Shown: positions 1 to 8,582, numbered from the stretch's first letter. The stretch is 58,509 bases of DNA from Candidatus Equicola faecalis (GCA_018065185.1 JAGHTU010000033.1:1-58509), one strand, 5' to 3'. The notes: generated by a model from the sequence alone, not told the origin. A program made the numbers and translations.

Positions 1-60
1 TCCGAGCAGATTGCTGTGCGGAAGAAAGGAGTGATGCGGGCATCATGACTGACTGACAAA

Positions 61-165
61 CAGCAAGATGCCGAAACAAAGCCAAAAGTGCTGAAAAGAA
101 CAACATCACCCATATTTGAAAAATTATTATTTATTCGGTGAATTTATAGAACCCACCTTAAACTT
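61..165. repeat. Right end of a dispersed element also seen at 28786-28873
   Basis: The stretch ending in AATTTATAGAACCCACCTTA (143-162) closely matches 28852-28871. The upstream part (GATGCC, then an AAC/AAA-rich run and a 'AAAGTGCT/AAAGCACT' segment) also aligns with about 28786-28830. At the second locus the same end appears inverted at the other side, making terminal inverted repeats of a MITE-like element. Here any left end would lie outside the window. The next gene's -7 box (TACCTTTG, 169-176) sits four bases beyond the repeat end. Bases 1-60 show nothing I can assign. Confidence 0.5.
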
Positions 166-235
166 TTATACCTTTGCTTCGTCTAATAAATGGATTTTCA
201 TTAACCTGATAACTAACACTTAAAAACAAAAAAAT

Positions 236-607
236 ATGAAAAAATTATTTTTCGCTATCGTGGCAATGGTATTCTGCTTGAATATCTCAGCACAAGGATT
301 TGGGCAAATGCCACAGCCCGAGGAAATTGCAAAGATGCAAGCTGAAAACATGAAACAAAATTACGGCATTGACGACAAGCAATATGATGCTGTGTACAAA
401 CTCTACCTTAAAGATGTTAAGGAAATGATGAAAGAATTCCAAAATATGCAAGGTGGCGACATGAACGAAATGATGGGTAAAGTACGGGCTCGTATGGAAG
501 CAATGAAAAAGTCATTGAAAGAAATCCTTACTGAAGAACAATTCAAAAAGTATGAGGAAGACTTGAAGAATAACCCATTTGGTGGAGGGGCACCGGGTGG
601 ATTCTGA
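236..607 (+). CDS. Small secreted helical protein, function unknown
   Basis: This encodes a 123-residue protein with a clear Sec signal peptide (residues 1-19, ending ISA-Q). The mature part is Met-, Lys- and Glu-rich and almost certainly alpha-helical, with 'ILTEEQFKKYEE' near residues 97-108 and a Gly/Pro-rich tail (FGGGAPGGF). The pattern of short helices with an 'L(T/S)xEQ..KY' motif resembles small periplasmic Spy/CpxP-like or DUF4890-type proteins of Bacteroidota. This is a resemblance in composition and motif only. A -7 promoter element TACCTTTG lies at 169-176, and an intrinsic terminator follows, so it is probably a monocistronic unit. It is exported and a chaperone-like role is possible but not shown. 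Confidence 0.75.
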   Translation: MKKLFFAIVAMVFCLNISAQGFGQMPQPEEIAKMQAENMKQNYGIDDKQYDAVYKLYLKDVKEMMKEFQNMQGGDMNEMMGKVRARMEAMKKSLKEILTEEQFKKYEEDLKNNPFGGGAPGGF

Positions 608-635
608 CCATCTTCAATCTTAGAAAAAACTTAAT

Positions 636-668
636 AGCGTGTTGGAAAACCGACACGCTGTTTTTGTT
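636..668 (+). terminator. Intrinsic terminator after the small secreted protein
   Basis: A 10-bp stem AGCGTGTTGG / CCGACACGCT (one T-G wobble) closes a four-base AAAA loop and is followed by GTTTTTGTT. It begins 29 bases after the stop codon of the upstream gene. Confidence 0.85.
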
Positions 669-799
669 ATAATAAATTCAAGCCAACTCTTTTTACATGC
701 TTTTCACACTCGCATAACACTAAAATAGGTTGAGGGTTTAAGATTTTCTTCAAAAAAGAAAAACATCCTATAAACCAACGGCTTATAAGATGTTTTCAG

Positions 800-881
800 T
801 ACCCAGACCCGGGATCGAACCGGGATGGATTGCTCCACTGGTGTTTGAGACCAGCGCGTCTACCGATTCCGCCATCTGGGC
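800..881 (-). tRNA. tRNA-Leu (anticodon CAA)
   Basis: Read on the minus strand the sequence folds as a long-variable-arm tRNA. The acceptor stem is GCCCAGA/TCTGGGT with a G-T pair at the first position. The D arm is followed by an anticodon stem CTGGT/ACCAG with loop CTCAAAC (anticodon CAA). A T arm carries GGTTCGATCCC, and the discriminator base is A. The variable arm and the discriminator A fit leucine, decoding UUG. The 3' CCA is not encoded. A canonical promoter lies just upstream (892-922, minus). Confidence 0.95.
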
Positions 882-891
882 AAAGCGTCCA

Positions 892-922
892 CAAAGGTAG
901 TGCAAATCAAATACAATACAAA
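892..922 (-). promoter_or_regulatory. Promoter of tRNA-Leu (TTTG-19-TAccTTTG)
   Basis: On the minus strand TTTG (922-919) is followed after exactly 19 bp by TACCTTTG (899-892), the Bacteroidota primary-sigma -33/-7 pattern. The mature tRNA 5' end is at 881, 11 bases downstream. Confidence 0.8.
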
Positions 923-1200
923 ATAAATTTATTTATTTTTATTTTGAATCTAGGTTTCCGACTGCCGTTCCTGTCAGATTTATTGATTCAATTGTCAATT
1001 GTCACAAACAAGTTTGCACTCCCGCCACATTGTACGTCTTCTCCCCTTTGCGGATAATCAGTTGTCCATTGCGGAATATTTTTTTCGGGTAGGTATTTAC
1101 TTTTATCTCAGGCAAGTTAATAGGGGTTGTATCTTTCTCTACTGTTGCATAGCGTTGACCTGTCAAGAGACTTGCGAGGTCAGCACCAGTGTTAGTAATT

Positions 1201-2236
1201 ATTTGAGTTCGGGATAAGAAAGTTGTAAAAAAGTTTGGGTAATCATGTATTTATATGTAACTTTATAGTGTTAAAAATCAAAGATATACATATAGAATAC
1301 TAATATGATTACCCGCGACAAAATTACAGAAATTTTCTGTGCCGTAGATGAATTCTGCAAACTTTATGAGTATGAAACCGCAAAAAGTGCACTCATTGAC
1401 GCTTTCGGCAAGAAAAGACGGAATAGGAAGGCAAGGCTGTCCGACTCCGAGATAATCACCATACTCCTTATGTATCACTTCGGCTCATTCCGGAACTTCA
1501 AGCACTTCTATCTGATATACATCTGCCAGAGCATGCGCCGTGACTTCCCTGATGTTGTTTCCTACAACAGGTTCAACGAGCTTCAGGGACGGGTATTCTT
1601 CAAGATGATGTTTTTCTGCAAGCTAGTGGCATTTGGGCACTGTACCGGCGTGTCATACGCGGACAGCACGATGATACCGGTCTGCCACAATGTCAGAAGG
1701 TATATGAACAAGGTTTTCAAGGGCATCGCAAAGGACGGAAAGGGCACCATGGGGTGGTGTCATGGATTCAAGTTGCACCTAGTGTGCAATGACCGTGGGG
1801 AGATCATAACCTTCTGCCTTACACCCGCAAATGTTGATGACAGGGATCTTGGGGTGTGGAAGGTCCTCTCAAAGGAACTTTACGGGAAGCTGTTCGCCGA
1901 CAGGGGATACATTTCGCAAAAACTGTTCGACTACCTCTTCCCAGATGGAATACAGGTCATTACTGGGTTGAAGGGCAACATGAAGAACAAACTTATGCCG
2001 CTTTGGGACAAGCTAGAACTCAGGAAAAGGTATGTGATCGAGCTCATCAACGACCAGCTGAAGAACAAGGCAAACCTTGTACATTCCAGACACAGGTCCA
2101 TTAACGGATTCCTTATCAATCTCATATCTGCAATGGGAGCATATTGCTTCTTCGACAACAAACCCGATGCCTTGGACGTACATATTGAACCTACCATGCA
2201 GCTTGAATTTTGGTAATTCTTATCCCGAACTCAAAT
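1201..2236 (+). mobile_element. Complete IS982-family insertion sequence (1036 bp)
   Basis: The ends are perfect 20-bp inverted repeats, ATTTGAGTTCGGGATAAGAA at 1201-1220 and its complement at 2217-2236. They are flanked by a 7-bp direct target duplication AGTAATT (1194-1200 and 2237-2243). One transposase gene fills the element. The size of about 1 kb and the intact ends, duplication and transposase point to a recent and possibly still active insertion. It lies inside a secreted-protein gene in the opposite orientation. Confidence 0.93.
1305..2216 (+). CDS. IS982-family DDE transposase
   Basis: The 303-residue protein is full length for IS982-type transposases. It has an N-terminal helical region with the LSDSEIITILL motif (residues 45-55), a first catalytic Asp in SYADSTMIPV (about residue 119), a second in LFADRGYIS (about 198), and a C-terminal Glu in the YVIELINDQLKN segment. 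That is followed by the family-typical HSRHRSINGFLINLISA. It is the only gene of the element at 1201-2236 and would cut and rejoin the 20-bp ends. No frameshift or internal stop is visible. Confidence 0.93.
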   Translation: MITRDKITEIFCAVDEFCKLYEYETAKSALIDAFGKKRRNRKARLSDSEIITILLMYHFGSFRNFKHFYLIYICQSMRRDFPDVVSYNRFNELQGRVFFKMMFFCKLVAFGHCTGVSYADSTMIPVCHNVRRYMNKVFKGIAKDGKGTMGWCHGFKLHLVCNDRGEIITFCLTPANVDDRDLGVWKVLSKELYGKLFADRGYISQKLFDYLFPDGIQVITGLKGNMKNKLMPLWDKLELRKRYVIELINDQLKNKANLVHSRHRSINGFLINLISAMGAYCFFDNKPDALDVHIEPTMQLEFW

Positions 2237-2800
2237 AGTAATTACTGCCGAAGGAGGATTATTACCATCGGCTTTCACTACGAAAGAAGTTGCTACGAAG
2301 ATGTTAGAAGCAGCATCTCCACCATTTCCGCTACCGATAGCGGAAGCATTTTCGCCTCCATTAGCCGTAATCAGACCACCGCAGATAGTGATGTTAGAGC
2401 CGGCAGCAGCATTCCCTCCACCAATACCGGCTGCATTAGCGCCACCGATTGCAATCAGTTGCCCCGATTGATTGGTATAACCATAGATAGTTAGTGAGTT
2501 GCCTTCACCGGAAACTTCGATACCGGGCTTACCGTCTGCTCCGGTAGCAGTCAGTTTAGCACCATCATAGACGATAAGATGAACCTCACCTTGACAGACG
2601 AGTGTGCCTGTTTGTTTTTCATTACCGGTTGGCATCACCACATACCAACCATTCTTCAAAGTGTCGGTTGAGTTTATAACTCCTGTCACATTATCGGCCT
2701 TTTGTTCTTGACCATTGGCATCAATGTAAGGTACATTGTTGATTGCCCACAACTCCGCGCACAGCGTTAAGACTGCAATAGATGTAAAAAACTTTTTCAT

Positions 2801-3103
2801 ATCTTATGACCGTTAAACTTAAAAAATCGTCTGTTTGCAAAGATATGAAAAAAAACAAAAAAACAACAAGCAACAAAAAAAGTCCCAATAACTGATACTA
2901 TCTTGTGTCTCAAACCACTTATTACTGGTTCTCTTTCAGCGGGGCCATAGGGACAGGTTCCGTGACCCGGTTTGCATCTCCGTACCATCTCCGTTGCATC
3001 TCCGTTGCTTCTCTGTTCCTTGCAAATGACGCAAATTACATAATAATGGGTTAAAAACTCATCAAGAAACTTTGGTAATCGTAGAAATATGTGTAATTTT
3101 GTA
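2801..3103. repeat. Non-coding stretch with a dispersed hairpin/promoter repeat (copy 1)
   Basis: I see no gene between 2801 and 3223. The stretch holds one copy of a repeat found again at 4526-4680 and in part at 3187-3226, 6108-6154 and 7631-7676. It begins with GGCCATAG...GGTTCCGTGACCC (2943-2968), an imperfect inverted repeat. It continues through runs of 'tctccgttgc' and 'cttgcaaatgacgcaaat', and ends in 'aaaactcatcaagaaac' plus a -33/-7 promoter at 3071-3101. The repeat looks like a mobile or recombining promoter module between cassettes. Confidence 0.7.
3071..3101 (+). promoter_or_regulatory. Promoter in dispersed repeat, copy 1
   Basis: TTTG (3071-3074), 19 bp, TAATTTTG (3094-3101) matches the Bacteroidota -33/-7 consensus. 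The same 47-bp stretch around it recurs almost unchanged at 4633-4679 and 6107-6153, in front of two ATPase genes. Here it faces only a nuclease remnant. Confidence 0.75.
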
Positions 3104-3223
3104 GTGACAACTTCCGATTAGTGTTGTTATGATACATTTTTCGGAACTTAATACAGTGAAATAGCATATTGACAGGGTCAAGAAAGGGTCATAGGGGTCA
3201 TAGCGATAGGTTCCGTGACCCTC

Positions 3224-3442
3224 TCGAACTGAAGGTTGACGATACGGTTGAAAATGCCTTAGCACAGATAGACGACAAGGGTTACGCCATCCCTTACGAG
3301 GCAGAGCTCCAGCCATATAAGGGGAGGGACGGGGAGGGCCCTTACGAAGTGCGGAGTAAGCATCTCAAGTGAAGCCCGCAACATCACCCACTGGCGTATT
3401 GTTGACCAAGATAGAAACATCATCGACGAACAGCAATTTTAA
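3224..3442 (+). pseudogene. C-terminal remnant of a PD-(D/E)XK nuclease-type AAA ATPase protein
   Basis: Only the C-terminal domain remains. The residues LELKVDDTVENALAQIDD and KGYAIPYEA are typical of the PD-(D/E)XK_9 (DUF1703) domain fused to AAA ATPases in Bacteroidota, and ELK would be part of the nuclease motif. After about 3303 the reading frame is spoiled by a GGGGAGGGACGGGGAGGG run. The domain end resumes in another frame at 3347 (KCGVSISSEARNITHWRIVD) and stops at 3440-3442. The N-terminal ATPase part is missing: the upstream junction is a copy of the GGTCATAG...GTGACC repeat (3187-3221), as if recombination at the repeat had deleted it. Confidence 0.65.
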
Positions 3443-3454
3443 TTATGTGTACAG

Positions 3455-3462
3455 TAACTTTG
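3455..3462 (+). promoter_or_regulatory. Possible -7 element for the NlpC/P60 gene
   Basis: TAACTTTG matches TAnnTTTG, 25 bases before the probable original ATG at 3487. No TTTG is found 19 bp upstream, so support is weak. Confidence 0.35.
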
Positions 3463-3521
3463 TATAAACAATATTTATTAGTAATCATGAGAAAATTATA
3501 ATAGTATCATTTTGCCTTACA

Positions 3522-4532
3522 ATGCTGTTGGGATGTCAGCAACTCAACCAGGAAACCACAAATACAGAAGAAACCACTCCGCAATATGAAGAACTGGATG
3601 CCCTCGCCTTTGTAACACAGTCAGTTATAAACATGAGGGAAGAGCCAGATTTTACAGCGGAACTTGGTACGCAGGCTCTTATGGGTACGCCTGTAAAACT
3701 TCACCACGAAGGGGTTAATGGATATTGGGATTACGTGGAGACACCTGACGGATACAAGGCTTGGTGCAACGAATTGTCAATTAGAAAGATAAATGCCCAA
3801 GAACTTATGGAATGGAAACATTCCAAAAGAGTGATAGTTACAGCATTTTTCACTTTTTTTCTTGAGGAGCCTGCTGATGAATCTCAGCACGTAAGTGACG
3901 GATGTTGGGGCAATATAGTTCAGTATATAAGAGAAGAAGGGGACTTCACCAAGGTTCTTATGCCGAGCGGCAAAACTGCATATGTTCCAACGAAGGATGT
4001 CACGGACTTCGATCAGTGGGTGACAAATCGTAAGGCTGTCGTTCCTGTGGATGCTTCAGAGACCGCTCTGGATGTGGCACGTAAGGAGATACTCAATACA
4101 GCTCTCCAATTTATCGGCATTCCGTATCTCTGGGGAGGGACATCCATGAAAGGAGTGGATTGCAGCGGCTTGGTAAAAACCGTATATTATCTGAACGGCT
4201 ATTTGCTCTTGAGAAACTGCTCGCAAATATATAAGACCGGCATCCCGATAGATGTGAGCCAAGGATTAGGAAACCTTCAGCCTGCGGATCTTGTCTTTTT
4301 CGGGGAAGAGGCTACAGAAGAAAAGCCGATGAGGATTTCACATGTGGCTATTTATATGGGAGATGGGAAGATTATCCATTCTTCCAACATTGTGAGGGTC
4401 AACAGCCTTGTTGAGGGAGAGAAAGATTATTTCAGCAGAAAGCCTCTGCGTGCTGTTCGCATAATTGGCTCTCAAGACACAGGATGTGGTGTGGAATCCA
4501 TCGCTGCCAGCGACGTTTATAAGGGGTCATAG
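3522..4532 (+). CDS. NlpC/P60 peptidoglycan hydrolase, lipoprotein signal broken by a 1-nt loss
   Basis: The product is a cysteine peptidase expected to cut peptidoglycan stem peptides in the periplasm. N-terminal SH3-like regions (about residues 28-90 and 100-160, 'INMREEPDFTAELGTQ') precede an NlpC/P60 domain. That domain has Cys in GVDCSGL (about residue 214) and His in SHVAIY (273) and IIHSS (286). The ATG at 3522 begins inside the signal sequence (MLLGC, a lipobox). The natural start is probably ATG 3487: adding one A to the AAAA run gives MRKIIIVSFCLTMLLGC, a full lipoprotein signal, while the present frame stops at once (TAA 3499). The gene is therefore likely not exported as it stands, or the base is a sequencing loss. 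The stop falls inside repeat copy 3. Confidence 0.8.
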   Translation: MLLGCQQLNQETTNTEETTPQYEELDALAFVTQSVINMREEPDFTAELGTQALMGTPVKLHHEGVNGYWDYVETPDGYKAWCNELSIRKINAQELMEWKHSKRVIVTAFFTFFLEEPADESQHVSDGCWGNIVQYIREEGDFTKVLMPSGKTAYVPTKDVTDFDQWVTNRKAVVPVDASETALDVARKEILNTALQFIGIPYLWGGTSMKGVDCSGLVKTVYYLNGYLLLRNCSQIYKTGIPIDVSQGLGNLQPADLVFFGEEATEEKPMRISHVAIYMGDGKIIHSSNIVRVNSLVEGEKDYFSRKPLRAVRIIGSQDTGCGVESIAASDVYKGS

Positions 4533-4680
4533 GGGGTCATAGGGACAGGTTCCGTGACCCTGTTTACTTCTCCGTTGCTTTCCCCTTCCTTCTTTCTCCG
4601 TTCCTTGCAAATGGCGCAAATCATATGTGTTAAAACTCATCAAGAAACTTTGGTAATAGTAGTAAAAAGTGTAATTTTGC
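4526..4680. repeat. Dispersed hairpin/promoter repeat (copy 2, fullest)
   Basis: GGGGTCATAGGGGGTCATAG (4526-4545) leads into a GGTTCCGTGACCC arm (4548-4560). The same middle and the same 3' promoter segment as copy 1 follow, with about 20 scattered differences. The GGGTCA/TGACCC ends can pair. It overlaps the 3' end of the NlpC/P60 gene and supplies the promoter of the next ATPase gene. Confidence 0.7.
4649..4679 (+). promoter_or_regulatory. Promoter of the first DUF4143 ATPase gene
   Basis: TTTG (4649-4652), 19 bp, TAATTTTG (4672-4679). It lies 106 bases before the ATG at 4786 and is part of the dispersed repeat. Confidence 0.75.
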
Positions 4681-4785
4681 AGTCGCATTCGTACATAAAA
4701 CGTGTGTTAAAGGTGTATTATTCATACTTATTACGTGTAAAATATGAATAGTATTCATTTGATAATCGTGTAATAAGATTGTGGT

Positions 4786-6081
4786 ATGGAAAGAAAAGTA
4801 TTGGGGCAACTGCTTGATTGGAAGAATAGTAAGCGAAGAAAACCTCTCGTGATAGAAGGTGCTCGACAGGTGGGTAAGACATGGGCGGTAAGAGAGTTTG
4901 GTAAACGCCACTATAAGAACCTTGCCTACATCAACTTCGAGGAAGCAAAACATCTACAAGGATTGTTCGTGCAAGATTATGATACAGATCGTATTCTGCG
5001 AGCTATCCGTACACAATGTGGCGTGCCTTGTGATGCAGGTAAGACACTCATTTTCCTTGACGAGATACAGGAGGCGAAGGGTGGATTGACGGCATTGAAG
5101 TATTTCCAGGAGAATTGTCCTGAACAGCATATTATTGTTGCTGGTTCTCTGCTGGGCATTTCGCTTCACAAAGGTGTGTCGTTCCCTGTGGGTAAGGTCA
5201 ATTTCCTACAGATGCACCCGATGAACTTTATTGAGTTTCTGGAGGCTGTTGGGGAAGGTATGCTTGCCTCTGCAATTGAAACGAAGGACTTGGATACGAT
5301 GGCATTATTCCATGACAAGTTGACGAACAGATTGAAGGAGTATTATTTCGTTGGAGGAATGCCTGAAGCGGTACAGGCTTTTGCTGATGATGCTGAGTGG
5401 AATGAGATTCGCGATATTCAGCACGAGATACAGAAAGGCTACGAGGACGACTTCTCAAAACATGCGGAAGGTGCTCTGGTGGAACGGCTGCGACAGGTAT
5501 GGCATTCGGTTCCGAGCCAGCTGAGCCGAGAGAACAAGAAGTTCGTGTTCGGACTTGTGCGCGAAGGTGCAAGAGCACGCGAGTATGAGATGGCACTGCA
5601 ATGGATGTTTGATGCAGGCATTCTGCATCAGGTGAATGGTGTGACGAAGCCAGGGATTCCGCTATCCACTTATCGTGATGAGAAGGCCTTTAAGGTGTTC
5701 CTTGTTGATGTAGGATTGCTGTCGGCTATGAGCGGACTTGATGCTAGGACGTTACTGCACGGATCGGATGTGTTTACAGAATTCAAGGGAGCTTTGACGG
5801 AACAGTACGTGTTTCAGCAATTAAACGAGAAACATGAGTTGTATTATTGGTCGAAAGATAATTCACGTCAGGAGGTTGACCTGCTGATGCAGCATGATAA
5901 TGCTCTGTTGCCGATAGAATGTAAGGCAGAAGAGAACTTGAAGGCGAAGAGCTTGAAAAGTTTTATTGATGACCAGAATATACAAAGAGCAATAAAGGTG
6001 TCGATGAAACCATATCACGACAGCGGAGAAGTAATAGTCAATGTGCCGTTGTATATGGTAGGGTGCTATATGAATAAATGA
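4786..6081 (+). CDS. AAA-family ATPase with C-terminal DUF4143
   Basis: This 431-residue protein has an AAA_14-type ATPase domain and a C-terminal DUF4143 region with restriction-endonuclease-like residues. Walker A is GARQVGKT (25-32) and Walker B is LIFLDEIQ (about 87-94). A sensor-like AGSLLG follows at about residue 124, and HPMNFIEFLEA is typical of the family. The end has EVDLLMQ...PIECKAEENLKAKS, the E/D...ExK pattern of a PD-(D/E)XK fold. These proteins are abundant in Bacteroidota, and their role is unknown (toxin or defence functions have been suggested). The gene has its own promoter in a dispersed repeat and is followed by a paralogue, so it looks like a stand-alone cassette. Confidence 0.85.
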   Translation: MERKVLGQLLDWKNSKRRKPLVIEGARQVGKTWAVREFGKRHYKNLAYINFEEAKHLQGLFVQDYDTDRILRAIRTQCGVPCDAGKTLIFLDEIQEAKGGLTALKYFQENCPEQHIIVAGSLLGISLHKGVSFPVGKVNFLQMHPMNFIEFLEAVGEGMLASAIETKDLDTMALFHDKLTNRLKEYYFVGGMPEAVQAFADDAEWNEIRDIQHEIQKGYEDDFSKHAEGALVERLRQVWHSVPSQLSRENKKFVFGLVREGARAREYEMALQWMFDAGILHQVNGVTKPGIPLSTYRDEKAFKVFLVDVGLLSAMSGLDARTLLHGSDVFTEFKGALTEQYVFQQLNEKHELYYWSKDNSRQEVDLLMQHDNALLPIECKAEENLKAKSLKSFIDDQNIQRAIKVSMKPYHDSGEVIVNVPLYMVGCYMNK

Positions 6082-6106
6082 TGCCAAGGAAAACGATCGA
6101 GAGGGA

Positions 6107-6154
6107 AAACTCATCAAGAAACTTTGGTAATCGTAGAAATATGTGTAATTTTGC
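6107..6154 (+). promoter_or_regulatory. Promoter segment of the dispersed repeat (copy 3) before the second ATPase
   Basis: TTTG (6123-6126), 19 bp, TAATTTTG (6146-6153), in a 47-bp stretch nearly identical to 3055-3101. Only the promoter half of the repeat is present. It starts 25 bases after the stop of the preceding ATPase gene. Confidence 0.75.
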
Positions 6155-6270
6155 GACCATATTAAACCTTGGAATGGTGTATATTTGAGCAAAAAGATAT
6201 CCTTGGTTTGGTGTATAACAATCATTCAATTCCAATCAGGAATCAATAGAAACTATAGAATAATAGAATT

Positions 6271-7622
6271 ATGAGACGCAAAATATATGACCAACTGCTG
6301 GAATGGAAAGAAAAGCGAAGCCAGAAGGAGGCTTTGCTGATAGATGGTGCCAGACGTGTGGGCAAGAGCTGGATTGTGGAGGAATTTGCAAGGAAGGAAT
6401 ACAGGTCGTATATCCTGATTGACTTCTCTGAAGCTTCGGACACTATGCTCGATGTTTTCCGCACATACAGAGGCAAGTGGGATGAGTTCTTCATGCACCT
6501 GCAATTGGAAACGGGAAAAAACTTTATCCCAGGGAGTCGCTCATTGTGTTTGATGAGATTCAGAAGTTCCCTGAAGCACGCGAGATGATAAAGTATCTGG
6601 TGCAGGACGGAAGGTATGCATATATCGAAACGGGGTCGCTGATGAGCATCAATGCGAATGTGAAGGACATAAATATCCCGAGCGAGGAACATAGAATCGA
6701 CATGCATCCAATGGATCTGGAGGAGTTTATGTGGGCATTGGGTGATGACATGATGATGGATTATGTGAGGGAGTGCTTTGACGGAAGAAAGCCTTTGGGG
6801 CAGTCGCTCCACAGAAAAATGATGGATTACCTGTGGCTCTATATGATAGTGGGCGGAATGCCACAGGCTGTGGCGGAATGGGTAGAGTCGAAGGACTTTG
6901 ACGAGGTGGACAGAACGAAACGCAACATTATAGCACTCTACCGAAGCGACATCAGTAAATATGCCAAAGGACAGGAAGCAAGGGTGACGAAGATTTTTGA
7001 TACAATCCCATCGCAACTGCAACGACATGAGAAGAAGTTCAAATTGTCAGCATTGGGCAAAGGGACACGTGGAAGGAATGTGGAAACGGCATTCTTCTGG
7101 TTAGACGAATCGAGGGTGGTAAACACGTGTCTTGCTGCTGCGGAACCGAGCGTGGGCTTGGAAATGAAAGTGGAGAATGCTTCTCGTAAGCTGTATATGG
7201 CCGACACAGGTTTGTTGATTAGTCATGCGTTTACGGAAGCAGCCATCAAAGCTGAGGAACTGTACCGGAAGTTGATGCACGATAAGCTGGAAGTAAACAA
7301 AGGCATGCTGGTGGAGAATCTGGTGGCTCAGATGCTAAGGACGACAGGCCATAGGTTGTACTTCTTCTCCTCGTACAAAAAGACGGTGGCAGAGGAACGA
7401 ATGGAGATTGACTTCCTTGTGCCAAAGCTAGTAACAAGCAGCCGGCACAACATTCATCCGATTGAGGTTAAGTCAACTCCTCGCTATACATTGACCTCAA
7501 TAGAACGCTTCGCAAAGAAGTTTGACAAGTATGTTGCAGAACCTATTGTTTTGCATACGAGTGATGTAAAAGTGAAGGATGGAGTAATCTATCTTCCGTT
7601 GTATATGGGTGGGTTGTTATAA
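6271..7622 (+). pseudogene. AAA ATPase with DUF4143, split by a -1 frameshift at A_AAA_AAC
   Basis: The first part (6271-6588) has Walker A GARRVGKS (26-33) and ends in unrelated residues. The second part, in the -1 frame, begins in effect at 6523 (LYPRESLIVFDEIQ), giving Walker B, the ETGSL sensor-like segment, HPMDLEEFMWAL and the DUF4143 end with IDFLVP...PIEVKSTPRY. Joined at the shift the protein is 450 residues, like the 431-residue paralogue just upstream. The break lies exactly on the in-frame heptamer AAAAAAC (6516-6522). One base lost from an A7 run explains it. Programmed -1 frameshifting is the alternative, and a potential two-stem structure starts 7 nt downstream. Without the shift only a 105-residue product lacking Walker B would be made. 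Confidence 0.75.
6516..6522 (+). other. Candidate -1 slippery heptamer A_AAA_AAC
   Basis: In the upstream reading frame the codons are ggA AAA AAC, the X_XXY_YYZ arrangement used in known -1 frameshift sites. Seven bases downstream CAGGGA (6530-6535) can pair with TCCCTG (6568-6573), enclosing CTCAT (6540-6544) paired with ATGAG (6553-6557). No strong Shine-Dalgarno-like stimulator is seen upstream. Confidence 0.4.
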
Positions 7623-7630
7623 CACTTGTA

Positions 7631-7676
7631 GTGGTCATAGCGACAGGTTCCGTACCATCTCCGTTGTTTCTCCGTT
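7631..7676. repeat. Partial copy of the dispersed hairpin repeat
   Basis: GTGGTCATAGCGACAGGTTC followed by 'cgtaccatctccgttg' and 'tctccgtt' matches the middle of copy 1 (2945-3005), but the GTGACC arm is deleted. It lies 9 bases after the second ATPase gene. The promoter half is missing. Confidence 0.6.
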
Positions 7677-7727
7677 CATGTTTTCATACTTGTTCAGTGT
7701 GTACGAACGCACCAATTAATAACTGTA

Positions 7728-8582
<855 letters not shown>

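Larger units (their letters stand above)
1002..2800 (-). pseudogene. Secreted beta-rich protein gene split by an IS982-family insertion
   Basis: The gene starts at 2800 with a signal peptide (MKKFFTSIAVLTLCAELWA) and reads into the insertion sequence at 2237. Its C-terminal part lies on the other side, 1200 down to a TGA at 1002-1004. Removing the IS and one 7-bp AGTAATT copy rejoins both parts in frame to 251 codons. The rejoined tail contains RNGQLIIRKGEKTYNV, a C-terminal pattern common in secreted Prevotella and Bacteroides proteins. The middle (residues about 75-170) has repeated GIGGG/ITxxGG-type turns (AAGIGGGNAAAGSNITICGG), as in right-handed beta-helix or carbohydrate-binding-like surface proteins. 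A -7 box TATCTTTG lies at 2844-2837. The present N-terminal fragment runs 188 residues before two IS-derived codons and a stop. Function of the intact protein is unknown. Confidence 0.85.

Noticed and set aside
830..1217. Short plus-strand frames over the tRNA and the IS-split gene remnant
   Set aside because: They cross the tRNA-Leu gene and lie antisense to the C-terminal remnant, which explains the coding pattern.
2797..2988. Minus-strand 63-residue frame
   Set aside because: It covers the promoter region of the split gene and part of a dispersed repeat, and has no start signal or family pattern.
3487..3500. Programmed frameshift in the NlpC signal region
   Set aside because: The run AAAATTA does not fit the X_XXY_YYZ pattern, so a lost base is the simpler explanation.
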